A DNA stretch of 43,167 nucleotides from NCBI GenBank assembly GCA_004102785.1, contig SCEJ01000023.1:1-43167 (forward strand), written 5' to 3'. The notes beneath the pieces are model-generated. The model was not told the origin of the DNA. It made no database searches and was given only the letters and a program-made list of their open reading frames with translations. Position 1 is the stretch's first letter, and the number at the start of each line of letters is the position of its first letter. Both the position numbers and the translations under genes were made by a program. Of this stretch, positions 15,974-23,129 are shown in pieces. Origin of the DNA: Muribaculaceae bacterium Isolate-013 (NCI). Lineage in GTDB: Bacteria; Bacteroidota; Bacteroidia; Bacteroidales; Muribaculaceae.

Positions 15974-17026
15974 TCAGTTGCCGAAACTCAGCGTGGTATA
16001 ATACTGGCCGCCGGTGTTGTTGAATTCAAGCGTGACGAAGCGATTGCCCGCGCCGAACCATGTGGCTGAAATCACCCCGCCGCTATTATACTGCTCAATC
16101 GGCACACCATACTGCCCCACAAGCTGGTTATACAGCAGATTGTAGCGCTGCATGTCGTAATAAGGGGTCGGATAGGTGAACTGCGAACCACACAGCAGCC
16201 CGTTGTTGTAATACATCGCCGCATTCGGCCACATGAGATTCATCTGCGGCACATTCGTGAGATACACCACATTTGACCCGTAGTTGGTCACAGCATATCC
16301 CGAATTTATCAGAGACCTGATAGAAAGGTCGAGAGTAGTGCCGAGCGCCACACCGAGAATGGTTCCGAAAGTAGGGCCGGCATAATAACGGTTCCACGAC
16401 GGAGGGGGCACCGGGCGGTGGTACGCGCCGAAGAAAGGCACCGGGTGGCGATAGCCGTGTGGTATCCGCGGAGGACGCGCATGGACAGGCGGCCTATGGC
16501 CTCCATGTCCCGGTCTGCCGGGACGGTAGTCATTCGGCCCGACTGTATGCCCGGGGCGGTTGTTGCCCGGTTTGGTCGGACGGTTATGGTTACTGCCGGA
16601 GCCGGGGCGGTTGTTGCCCGGTTTGGTCGGACGGTTATGGTTGCTGCCGGAGCCGGGGCGGTCGTTGCCCGGTTTGGTCGGACGGTTATGGTTGCTGCCG
16701 GAGCCGGGGCGGTCGTTGCCCGGTTTGGTCGGACGGTTATGGTTGCTGCCGGAGCCGGGGCGGTCGTTGCCCGGTTTGGTCGGACGGCTGTTTGATCCGG
16801 AAGGGGGTGTGGAGGGTCGCGACGGGGAGTTGTTGTTCCCATGCGAAGGCCGGTTGGGACGTGTTGCTCCATTAGCCGATGAGCCGGGGCGTTTGCCTGC
16901 GTTCTGCGATGCAGCCGCCCCCGAGGTATGCGACTGCCGCCCGCGGCTCTGTGCCTCGGCCACAGGAGCCGCTATCATGGCCAGAGCGGCAACAAAAGCG
17001 GCTACGGTTCTCATCAGTCGGTTCAT
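15974..17026 (-). CDS. Secreted repeat-rich protein (17-residue Asn/Pro/Gly repeats)
   Basis: A 350-residue protein with a signal peptide ending near PVAEAQ (26). A low-complexity Ser/Asn/Gly stretch precedes four exact-length 17-residue repeats of the form RPTKPGN(D/N)RPGSGSNHN (81-148) and a partial fifth. A Pro/His/Arg-rich linker (HGGHRPPVHARPPRIPHGYRH) follows. The C-terminal domain (about 215-350) has a conserved-looking Gly/Ala segment GTILGVALGTTLDLSI and a Tyr-rich region with YNSGGVISATWF. No family was recognised with certainty. The repeats suggest a flexible, positively charged periplasmic or surface stalk. Repeat number is likely to vary between strains. Confidence 0.72.
   Translation of the reverse strand: MNRLMRTVAAFVAALAMIAAPVAEAQSRGRQSHTSGAAASQNAGKRPGSSANGATRPNRPSHGNNNSPSRPSTPPSGSNSRPTKPGNDRPGSGSNHNRPTKPGNDRPGSGSNHNRPTKPGNDRPGSGSNHNRPTKPGNNRPGSGSNHNRPTKPGNNRPGHTVGPNDYRPGRPGHGGHRPPVHARPPRIPHGYRHPVPFFGAYHRPVPPPSWNRYYAGPTFGTILGVALGTTLDLSIRSLINSGYAVTNYGSNVVYLTNVPQMNLMWPNAAMYYNNGLLCGSQFTYPTPYYDMQRYNLLYNQLVGQYGVPIEQYNSGGVISATWFGAGNRFVTLEFNNTGGQYYTTLSFGN
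16550..16786 (-). repeat. 51-bp in-frame tandem repeats
   Basis: Four complete 51-bp units plus a partial fifth, nearly identical at the DNA level, encode RPTKPGN(D/N)RPGSGSNHN. The first three units read GND and the last two read GNN. All copies are in frame, so gain or loss of units keeps the gene intact. Confidence 0.88.
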
Positions 17027-17090
17027 AATATATCTTTTTAGTAACAGTTCTTGTTATTAAGAACAAAAAAAAGGGGATAGGTTTAACCGA

Positions 17091-17125
17091 TTGCACGAAT
17101 AACTCGGAAAATATAGTTAATTTTG
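17091..17125 (+). promoter_or_regulatory. Promoter of the TSCPD protein gene
   Basis: TAATTTTG (17118-17125) fits TAnnTTTG, and TTG (17091-17093) lies about 24 bp upstream, slightly long. The leader to the ATG is about 20 nt. The same intergenic region must also carry the divergent promoter of the repeat-rich protein gene. It contains the inverted repeat GTTCTT/AAGAAC (17047-17064), a possible operator. Confidence 0.55.
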
Positions 17126-17151
17126 CAGAACAAACACCATATATGACCATT

Positions 17152-17409
17152 ATGAAAAAAGAATATATCACCCAGGGCACCTGCTCGAAAAAAATCACGA
17201 TAAATTATGACGAGACCACCGGCACAATTGAATCGGTGGATTTTCTCGGCGGATGCCCGGGCAACACTTTAGGGGTATGCACCCTTGTGAAAGGGAAGTC
17301 AATTTCAGAGGTGCGCGCCCTTTTAGGCGGCATCGACTGCCGCAACCGCGGCACATCATGCCCCGACCAACTGGCACGCGCCCTGGCCGAAATCGAGGCC
17401 GGGGTGTGA
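17152..17409 (+). CDS. TSCPD-domain protein (TIGR03905 type)
   Basis: A short cysteine-rich protein of 85 residues from the ATG at 17152; another ATG at 17143 would add three residues. Cysteines fall in TCSKKI, GGCPGNTLG, VCTLVKG, DCRNRG and SCPDQLA, and the last is the TSCPD signature. Stand-alone proteins of this type resemble a C-terminal module of vitamin B12-dependent ribonucleotide reductases, so metal or nucleic-acid binding is possible; function is unknown. It is the only plus-strand gene in the first 36 kb. It converges on the mechanosensitive channel gene with 9 bp between the stop codons. Confidence 0.85.
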   Translation: MKKEYITQGTCSKKITINYDETTGTIESVDFLGGCPGNTLGVCTLVKGKSISEVRALLGGIDCRNRGTSCPDQLARALAEIEAGV

Positions 17410-17418
17410 ATAACGCGG

Positions 17419-18822
17419 TCACTTCACGGCACCGCCCTGCTCGCCAGACCCGGGTGCTGCAGTTTCCTGTGTGATTACGAAGCGGTTGCCGTCGGGCGTG
17501 TTGGAGAGAACCAGTCCGAAATCGCGTGCCGTCACGGCAAAGTTCTCGAAGATATCCGAAAGGATAGCCTCGTAGGGCGCCCAGTCGGTAGTGTTGGTAA
17601 AGAATTCGATGTTGAGCGGCTGGCCGTCTTCCCTGGCCGGATCGAGAGCCACTATAATATAATCGGTGGATTTGTCGCGGCTCACACACGGATGGTTGAG
17701 AAGATATGAGGTGACGTATATGCGGAACAGACCCAGGTTGGTGTCGACTGTGCCGTTGGGCTGCTGCCAGTCGTTGTAGATGCCGGGAGCCCCTTTCAGT
17801 TCCTGAAGTTTCCTCACATATTTCTCCATCAGCGGATAGGCGGCCACAAGGCGCTCCACCATTTCGGGTGTGGCGCGGGTGATTGATGCCTGTGCAAAAA
17901 CGATGTCGCGGTTCACAAGGCGCGCGCCCGAGTCGGACATGCCGCGCCAGTTCTGGAACGATGTCGACACGAGGGTATACGGCGGCAGCATCACAATGGT
18001 GTTATCCCAGTTCTGCACCTTCACCACAGTGAGAGTCACATCTATCACAGTGCCGTTGGCAATGGTGGAGGGCACCACAATCCAGTCGCCCACGCGAAGC
18101 ATATCATTGGTGGATAGCTGTATGCCGGCCACGAACCCAAGTATCGAATCCTTGAAAATCAGCATAAGAGCGGCAGCAAAAGCTCCAAGTCCGGCCAACA
18201 GGGCGGCCGGCGACTTGTCAATGAGAATCGACACCGATATTATCACGATAATAATCCACACCACTCCGCGGCACACATTGAGAATCCCTTTCAGAGGGTG
18301 GTTGCTCTTATTCTGCGAATTGTTGAAACGCCACCAGGCATATTCAAGCACGGCGCATATGGCGATACCGATTGTCACCAGTGTGTACACCCCGGCCAGA
18401 CGGAGAATCCAGTCGAGGGTGTGGTAATCGGTCTCGAACGCAAACGGAATCAGGGCAAAGAACACCAGCGGCGGAATGAAGTGGGTGCATTTGCCCACAG
18501 TGCGCATCCTGAGCAACTGCGCCACGGCGGCACTCCTGCGATGCGCCAGAAACTTGCGTATGACAAATACCACCACCCATCTCACCGTAAGGCCTATTAC
18601 CAGCGATATGCCGAATATTATGACCGTATATACAATCTCCTCGAGCCTGCGGTCATGCGAAAGCCCGAGCCAGTCGAGAATCCGGTCAATGAAAGTAAGG
18701 ATTGTGACTGCGATGTCATGGCTGGGTATCAGCGCGTCCGATGCCTGATGAGTTTCATGCAGCACAGCGGCGGCACCCTGGCCGGCCGGCTCCGCGAGCA
18801 TATTTAATGATAGTCCTCCCAT
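17419..18822 (-). CDS. Mechanosensitive ion channel, YbdG/MscM type
   Basis: A 467-residue MscS-superfamily protein of the inner membrane. Five hydrophobic segments precede the pore-lining helix (GLGAFAAALMLIFKDSILGF, near residue 215-235). The soluble beta domain follows, with LRVGDWIVVPS, ANGTVIDVTLTVVKVQNWDN and TSFQNWRGM. This arrangement and the insertions match E. coli YbdG, which protects against mild osmotic downshock. The start taken is the ATG at 18822, directly behind a hairpin and T-run. An alternative ATG at 18801 has GGGAGG 13 nt upstream and may be the true start. Confidence 0.88.
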   Translation of the reverse strand: MGGLSLNMLAEPAGQGAAAVLHETHQASDALIPSHDIAVTILTFIDRILDWLGLSHDRRLEEIVYTVIIFGISLVIGLTVRWVVVFVIRKFLAHRRSAAVAQLLRMRTVGKCTHFIPPLVFFALIPFAFETDYHTLDWILRLAGVYTLVTIGIAICAVLEYAWWRFNNSQNKSNHPLKGILNVCRGVVWIIIVIISVSILIDKSPAALLAGLGAFAAALMLIFKDSILGFVAGIQLSTNDMLRVGDWIVVPSTIANGTVIDVTLTVVKVQNWDNTIVMLPPYTLVSTSFQNWRGMSDSGARLVNRDIVFAQASITRATPEMVERLVAAYPLMEKYVRKLQELKGAPGIYNDWQQPNGTVDTNLGLFRIYVTSYLLNHPCVSRDKSTDYIIVALDPAREDGQPLNIEFFTNTTDWAPYEAILSDIFENFAVTARDFGLVLSNTPDGNRFVITQETAAPGSGEQGGAVK

Positions 18823-18902
18823 AAAAATGAAACGTTGAGATTACACCCCGCCCCTCCTGCTTCGGGAGAGGAGAGGTGCGGGTATGTAATCTCAACGTTT
18901 CA
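18823..18902 (-). terminator. Very long hairpin with T-run between tricorn and channel genes
   Basis: Perfect 18-bp arms (TGAAACGTTGAGATTACA at 18828-18845 and its complement at 18885-18902) enclose a second, GC-rich interrupted stem (CCCGC..CCTC with GAGG..GCGGG). On the minus strand five T residues follow, then the ATG of the channel gene at 18822. It lies 31 bp behind the tricorn stop. Confidence 0.8.
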
Positions 18903-18933
18903 GGCGAGCGCAAGGTTTTGCGCCCTGCCGGCA

Positions 18934-21900
18934 TTATTTGCCGTCAATCTGACGCAGGAGGGTCTCCACCGCCACGCGCAACTGGGTATCCTCGCCAGTC
19001 ACAATCGACTCGGGTGAATTGGCCACCTTCACGTCAGGCTCAAGCTGGGTATTCTCCAGGTAGTTCCCCTCGGCTGTACGGTAACCGATTACCGGGATGC
19101 CGAAAATCATGGTGGGGTCCTGCATCGTCACCCAGTTGACCGAAGTCATGGTGCCGGGCACCGGCATACCTACGACCTTGCCGATTTTCTGGTGCTGATA
19201 CACCCAGGGGGTGCCGTGAGCGTTGGAATAGCAGGGTTCGGCCACAAGCATTACCGACGGTTTGTTCCACCGGCGCGAAGGCATTTCGCACACATCCTTG
19301 CCGCGGATCACCTGGGTGAGATACTTCTGCCCCGTGAGCAGAGCCTCGATATCCTCGTGCATACGTCCGCCGCCGTTCCAGCGGATATCCACCACGACGC
19401 CCTCGCGGTTGTTGTACTTCCCGAAAAGGGCAGAGTACATCGGGCGGAAAGAGTCGTCGCTCATCGATTCTATGTGAACATATCCGAGGCGGCCGTTGGA
19501 GAGGGAGTCGACCTGGGCGGCACGGCGGCGCACCCACCGACGGTAAAGGAGGTCAGAGATGGCACCCTGGCTTACGGGGGTGACAACCTCGGTGTGTTTG
19601 CCGCCGTCGGGGGTTGTGAACGCCACCAGGGTCTTCTTCCCGGAGATGTTGTTGAAGAGCGCGCCCATATCCGTGTCGGGAGTGATTTCCACCGAATTGA
19701 CGGCAGTCACAAGCGAGCCGGGCACAATAGCGGAAGCAGCCTTGTCAAACGGGCCGTCGGTGATAACCTCGTCGACCTTGAGTCCGTCGCCGGTATATGC
19801 CATGTCGTAAAGGAGACCGAGCGACGCTGTGCGGTCGGCGTTGGCGGCCGATGTGCCGCGATAGCGTCCGCCGGTATGCGACACATTGAGCTCTCCGAGG
19901 ATTTCGCTGAGCATCTCGGCGAAATCGTAGTTGTTGTTGATATGCGGCAGGAAGCGGCGGTAGGCGGCGGTCATCATAGGCCAGTCAACGCCGTGCATAC
20001 CGGTATCGTAGAAACGCGCGCCTTCCTCGGCGGCCATGAAATCGAACATCGCCTCACGCTCGGCGGCCGGGTCGATGTCATGCCGGGCGTCGACAGTGAT
20101 GGCCTTGAGTTTGTCGCCCTTGTCGAGCTTGCTCATCTTGCGGCCCATCACGAAGATGTTCTTGCCGTCTTTTGTAGCCTGGAGCGAGATTCCGCCCGAG
20201 CCGATATGCGCGGCAAGCGAGGGGTCGCCGTCGCGCAGCGGAAGCGACCACAGGTCGGGGCCGTCGCCGGAGTCGGCAAGATAGTAAAGAGTCTCGCCGT
20301 CGGCGCTGACAATGGCGTCGGAGTAATCCGACGACCACGGTGTGAGGCGCATTATGCGGGTGTCGATGCCGTCGAGTTCCACCGTCACAGCCTTGTCATC
20401 GGCGGCATCCTCTTTTTTAGCCTTGTCGCCCTTCTTCCCTTTCTTCGAGTCCTTTTTGTCAGCCTCGGCCTTCTTCTCAGCTTCCTTTTTGGCCTCCTTG
20501 GCCAGGGCGGCGTCCTCCTTGCTCATCATGAAACGGTCGCGGGCCTCGCGGTTCAGGAAAGCAATCATCACATCGGTCTGCGAACCCCACGACGCATGGT
20601 TGCGCATACCGTAGGTGTCGGTAATATACACCAGTGCATCCCCCTCGGGGGTGAAGCGCGGCGACATGTCGAAGTAGCCGTTGCGTGTGATGTCGGTCAC
20701 TTCGCCGGTAGCAGCATTCATCAGGGCGATATCCGAATATGGATCGTGCATCTCAGGGATGAATTCAAGAGCGAGCCAGCGCGAGTCGGGCGACCATACG
20801 AAATAAAGGCCGTCATCATAGCCGGGATATACATCGGTGTCCGCCGTAATATCCTTGCCCGAGGCGAGGTCGCGCACGGTCAGGCCGTTGCGGTTTCGGG
20901 TATAGGCCATCTTCTTGCCGTCGGGCGATATGCGCGGATTGGAATAGTCATTGTCGGCATCGCCGAGCACCAGTGTCTCCTTCACCGCGGCGGCATTGGG
21001 GAAGTTAGCATCCTCCTTACGCGAAATCTCGGCCTTGTAGATAGCCTTGCGGCCGTTGCGGTCCGAGGTATAATAAATTGTGCGCGAGTCAGGCGCCCAG
21101 GTCACATCATATTCAGCCTGAGGAGTGGAGGTTATCTGGCGGGTTGTAGGATATTCCACCGAAGTGACGAACACATCGCCGCGGCTTATGAACGCGGCCT
21201 GCTCTCCGTCGGGCGACACGGCGGCATCGGCTGTCGGCGACACCTGCAAACGGCGCACTGCCGGCTCGTCGTCGGAAGTGACGGTCACAGCCACTTTCCG
21301 AGGCTTGCCGCCGTTGGCCATCGTATAGATTTCGCCATCCCAGGTGAACGCCATGGTGCCGTTGTCGGCGCGTGACAGGAAGCGCACGGGGTGGGTGGTG
21401 AAGTCAGTCAGTTTCTCAGCCTTGTCGGGGGCGTCAAGCGGGAAAGTGTACACATTGAAAGTGCCGCCGTCACGCTCGGAGAGTATATACACCGCTCCGG
21501 TAGCGGGATCAAGCACCGGGTTGCGGTCCTCGCCGGCGCGGTTTGTAAGATTGGTGTGGCGCCCTGTGCGTCGGTCATAGCGCCATATGTCGCGTGTCAC
21601 AGAGGAGGTATGATGCTTGCGCCACTCATCCTCGAAGCCTTTCACATCGGTGTAAAGCATCGTTTCGCCGTCGGGCGAGAACGAAAGGCTCGTGGCCGGA
21701 GTGCCGAGCACCTGCCGCGATGCCCCGCCCGCCACCGGCACAGAATATAGCTGTGTCATGCGTCCGGAGGGGAACATGGCCGAGGCTGCCGGCGACTGGA
21801 TTGCCGCGGAGAAATACACTTCCGAGCCGTCGGGCGAGAACCCTTCGGGAGTCTCCGACGCCGAGTTAGAGGTAAGACGGCGCGCGGCGCCCCCTGCGGC

Positions 21901-22197
21901 ATCCATCACGAAGATATCGAAATTTCCGTGACGGTCGGATGCAAACGCTATGCGGCTGCCGTCGGGGATCCATACTGGTGAGGTTTCATACGATGGGAGT
22001 GTTGTGAGGCGGCGCGCCTCGCCGCCAGCCACCGGCACAGTCCATATATCACCCTTATAAGTAAAGGCGATTACATCGCCCTTGGGCGAAATCTTCACAT
22101 CACGCAACCATAACGGCGTCTCCGCAGCCGTGGCGGAAATGGCGCCGAGAGCCATAGCTCCCGCAAATGCCATGAATGTTATTTTCCGTATCTTCAT
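18934..22197 (-). CDS. Tricorn-type S41 protease with signal peptide
   Basis: A 1087-residue protein from the ATG at 22197 (MKIRKITFMAFAGAMALG); the frame continues to a TTG at 22221 but the promoter position excludes it. A signal peptide ends near ATAAE. The N-terminal half is a beta-propeller of TolB/PD40-like repeats (LWLRDVKISPKGDVIAF, then many SPDG/SPDS turns). A Lys/Glu-rich linker (KEAKKEAEKKAEADKK...) follows, then a second propeller-like part, a tricorn C1-like segment (NVSHTGGRY), a PDZ domain (SLVTAVNSVEIT) and an S41 peptidase domain. The catalytic serine is probably in CYSNAHGTPW (about 991), after VVDIRWNGGG. It probably degrades peptides in the periplasm, unlike the cytosolic archaeal tricorn. 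Confidence 0.88.
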   Translation of the reverse strand: MKIRKITFMAFAGAMALGAISATAAETPLWLRDVKISPKGDVIAFTYKGDIWTVPVAGGEARRLTTLPSYETSPVWIPDGSRIAFASDRHGNFDIFVMDAAGGAARRLTSNSASETPEGFSPDGSEVYFSAAIQSPAASAMFPSGRMTQLYSVPVAGGASRQVLGTPATSLSFSPDGETMLYTDVKGFEDEWRKHHTSSVTRDIWRYDRRTGRHTNLTNRAGEDRNPVLDPATGAVYILSERDGGTFNVYTFPLDAPDKAEKLTDFTTHPVRFLSRADNGTMAFTWDGEIYTMANGGKPRKVAVTVTSDDEPAVRRLQVSPTADAAVSPDGEQAAFISRGDVFVTSVEYPTTRQITSTPQAEYDVTWAPDSRTIYYTSDRNGRKAIYKAEISRKEDANFPNAAAVKETLVLGDADNDYSNPRISPDGKKMAYTRNRNGLTVRDLASGKDITADTDVYPGYDDGLYFVWSPDSRWLALEFIPEMHDPYSDIALMNAATGEVTDITRNGYFDMSPRFTPEGDALVYITDTYGMRNHASWGSQTDVMIAFLNREARDRFMMSKEDAALAKEAKKEAEKKAEADKKDSKKGKKGDKAKKEDAADDKAVTVELDGIDTRIMRLTPWSSDYSDAIVSADGETLYYLADSGDGPDLWSLPLRDGDPSLAAHIGSGGISLQATKDGKNIFVMGRKMSKLDKGDKLKAITVDARHDIDPAAEREAMFDFMAAEEGARFYDTGMHGVDWPMMTAAYRRFLPHINNNYDFAEMLSEILGELNVSHTGGRYRGTSAANADRTASLGLLYDMAYTGDGLKVDEVITDGPFDKAASAIVPGSLVTAVNSVEITPDTDMGALFNNISGKKTLVAFTTPDGGKHTEVVTPVSQGAISDLLYRRWVRRRAAQVDSLSNGRLGYVHIESMSDDSFRPMYSALFGKYNNREGVVVDIRWNGGGRMHEDIEALLTGQKYLTQVIRGKDVCEMPSRRWNKPSVMLVAEPCYSNAHGTPWVYQHQKIGKVVGMPVPGTMTSVNWVTMQDPTMIFGIPVIGYRTAEGNYLENTQLEPDVKVANSPESIVTGEDTQLRVAVETLLRQIDGK

Positions 22198-22231
22198 ATT
22201 TTGAAAAAAGCACTGAAACAATACTCATCCA

Positions 22232-22261
22232 CAAACTTACAAAAAAATTCGCTATTTCCAA
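22232..22261 (-). promoter_or_regulatory. Promoter of the tricorn protease gene
   Basis: On the minus strand, TAAGTTTG (22232-22239) fits TAnnTTTG, and GTTG around 22259-22262 lies 19 bp upstream. The predicted start of transcription is near 22225, leaving about 28 nt to the ATG at 22197. Confidence 0.6.
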
Positions 22262-22292
22262 CAACAGCGCTGCAAAACAGCCGGAATCGGGA

Positions 22293-22394
22293 GGCAGCGG
22301 TGGGAGCTGTGAGAGCGGTGGGAGCGGTGGGACTTGTAGGACCAGTAGGAGCTCCTACAAGTCCCACAAGTCCTACAAGTCCCACAAGTCCTAC
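22293..22394. repeat. Inverted cluster of 9-bp repeats
   Basis: The left half is built of 9-bp units of the type GGGAGCGGT/GGGACTTGT. The right half is the reverse complement, five units of AAGTCC(C/T)AC type. The centre forms a perfect 13-bp stem (GGGACTTGTAGGA at 22329-22341 with 22353-22365) whose 11-nt loop overlaps a further palindrome, GTAGGAGCTCCTAC. It lies between the beta-barrel gene stop (22418) and the tricorn promoter. It could serve as a transcript end, but no T-run follows. Confidence 0.75.
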
Positions 22395-22417
22395 CGCTAT
22401 CGGCGGCCTGCCGCTGT

Positions 22418-23113
22418 TTATTTCAGGCGGAAACGGTAGCCGGCGGTGACGAGAATCGAAGAGCCGCGCGATGCGGAGAAGTAGTCTTTTTTGGTTGAAG
22501 GGAAAATGTTGCCCAGGCCGTAATAATAGCGGCCTTCAAGATACACGCAGTTGCGGCGGGCTATCACAAATTCCACGCCGGCGCCGGCGGTGATGCCGTA
22601 GTCGAACCGACGGGATATTTTCATATCGAGCTGCTCTGTACGATGGTTTTCAGGCCATTGCGCCACGCTTCCGATATTTGCATAATCGAAATTCGCTGTA
22701 ATGCCGTCGGAAATCATATATCCTATCTGCGGACCGAGGTTGAAAAACCCTTTCACCACCCTCGAACCGAAGAAGATATGGGTCATCACCGGCAATTCTA
22801 TATATGTCAGGCGGCGGTGATATTCCAGCGAGGTTTCGCGAAGATCCTCTTTCCAGCCGCGCTGGGTAAGATTAAGTTCTGCCAGAAGCCCCACATGGCG
22901 CTCCTCGGCATACCTGAAGCTTACGCCGGCCTGGAAACCGTTGAGCATCTGCTCTTTTACAGACGGATAGAACGATGTGCGCGACATAGACATGCCGCCA
23001 TGCACCCCTACATGTACATGGGGTTTGTAATGGCGCTGCGCGGCGGCATCGAAGGCACCGAACACACAGAGCATTGTGGCCACGGCAATATATATGAGGT
23101 GTGGAATCTTCAT
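22418..23113 (-). CDS. Outer-membrane beta-barrel protein (PorT-like family)
   Basis: The start is the ATG at 23113 (MKIPHLIYIAVATML); the frame extends only to a GTG three codons upstream. The 231-residue product has a signal peptide ending near DAAAQ. Alternating amphipathic strands follow, with VGVHGGMSMS, FQAGVSFRYAEERHVGLLAEL, LTYIELPVMTHIFFGS and FNLGPQIGYMISDG, and a last strand ends VTAGYRFRLK. This is the pattern of the Bacteroidetes small barrel family (OMP_b-brl_2/PorT-like). It lies 16 bp behind the LysM gene, so the two form an operon. The role in the outer membrane is unknown. Confidence 0.82.
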   Translation of the reverse strand: MKIPHLIYIAVATMLCVFGAFDAAAQRHYKPHVHVGVHGGMSMSRTSFYPSVKEQMLNGFQAGVSFRYAEERHVGLLAELNLTQRGWKEDLRETSLEYHRRLTYIELPVMTHIFFGSRVVKGFFNLGPQIGYMISDGITANFDYANIGSVAQWPENHRTEQLDMKISRRFDYGITAGAGVEFVIARRNCVYLEGRYYYGLGNIFPSTKKDYFSASRGSSILVTAGYRFRLK

Positions 23114-23129
23114 AAGCGGCACAAGCGGA

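Noticed and set aside
16545-16790. CRISPR-like regularly spaced repeats
   Set aside because: The 51-bp units are contiguous, without unique spacers, and encode in-frame peptide repeats of a secreted protein.
19192-21375. A 727-codon open frame on the plus strand opposite the tricorn gene
   Set aside because: It is complementary to the propeller and peptidase domains and contains no recognisable domain. High GC at third positions explains the lack of stops.
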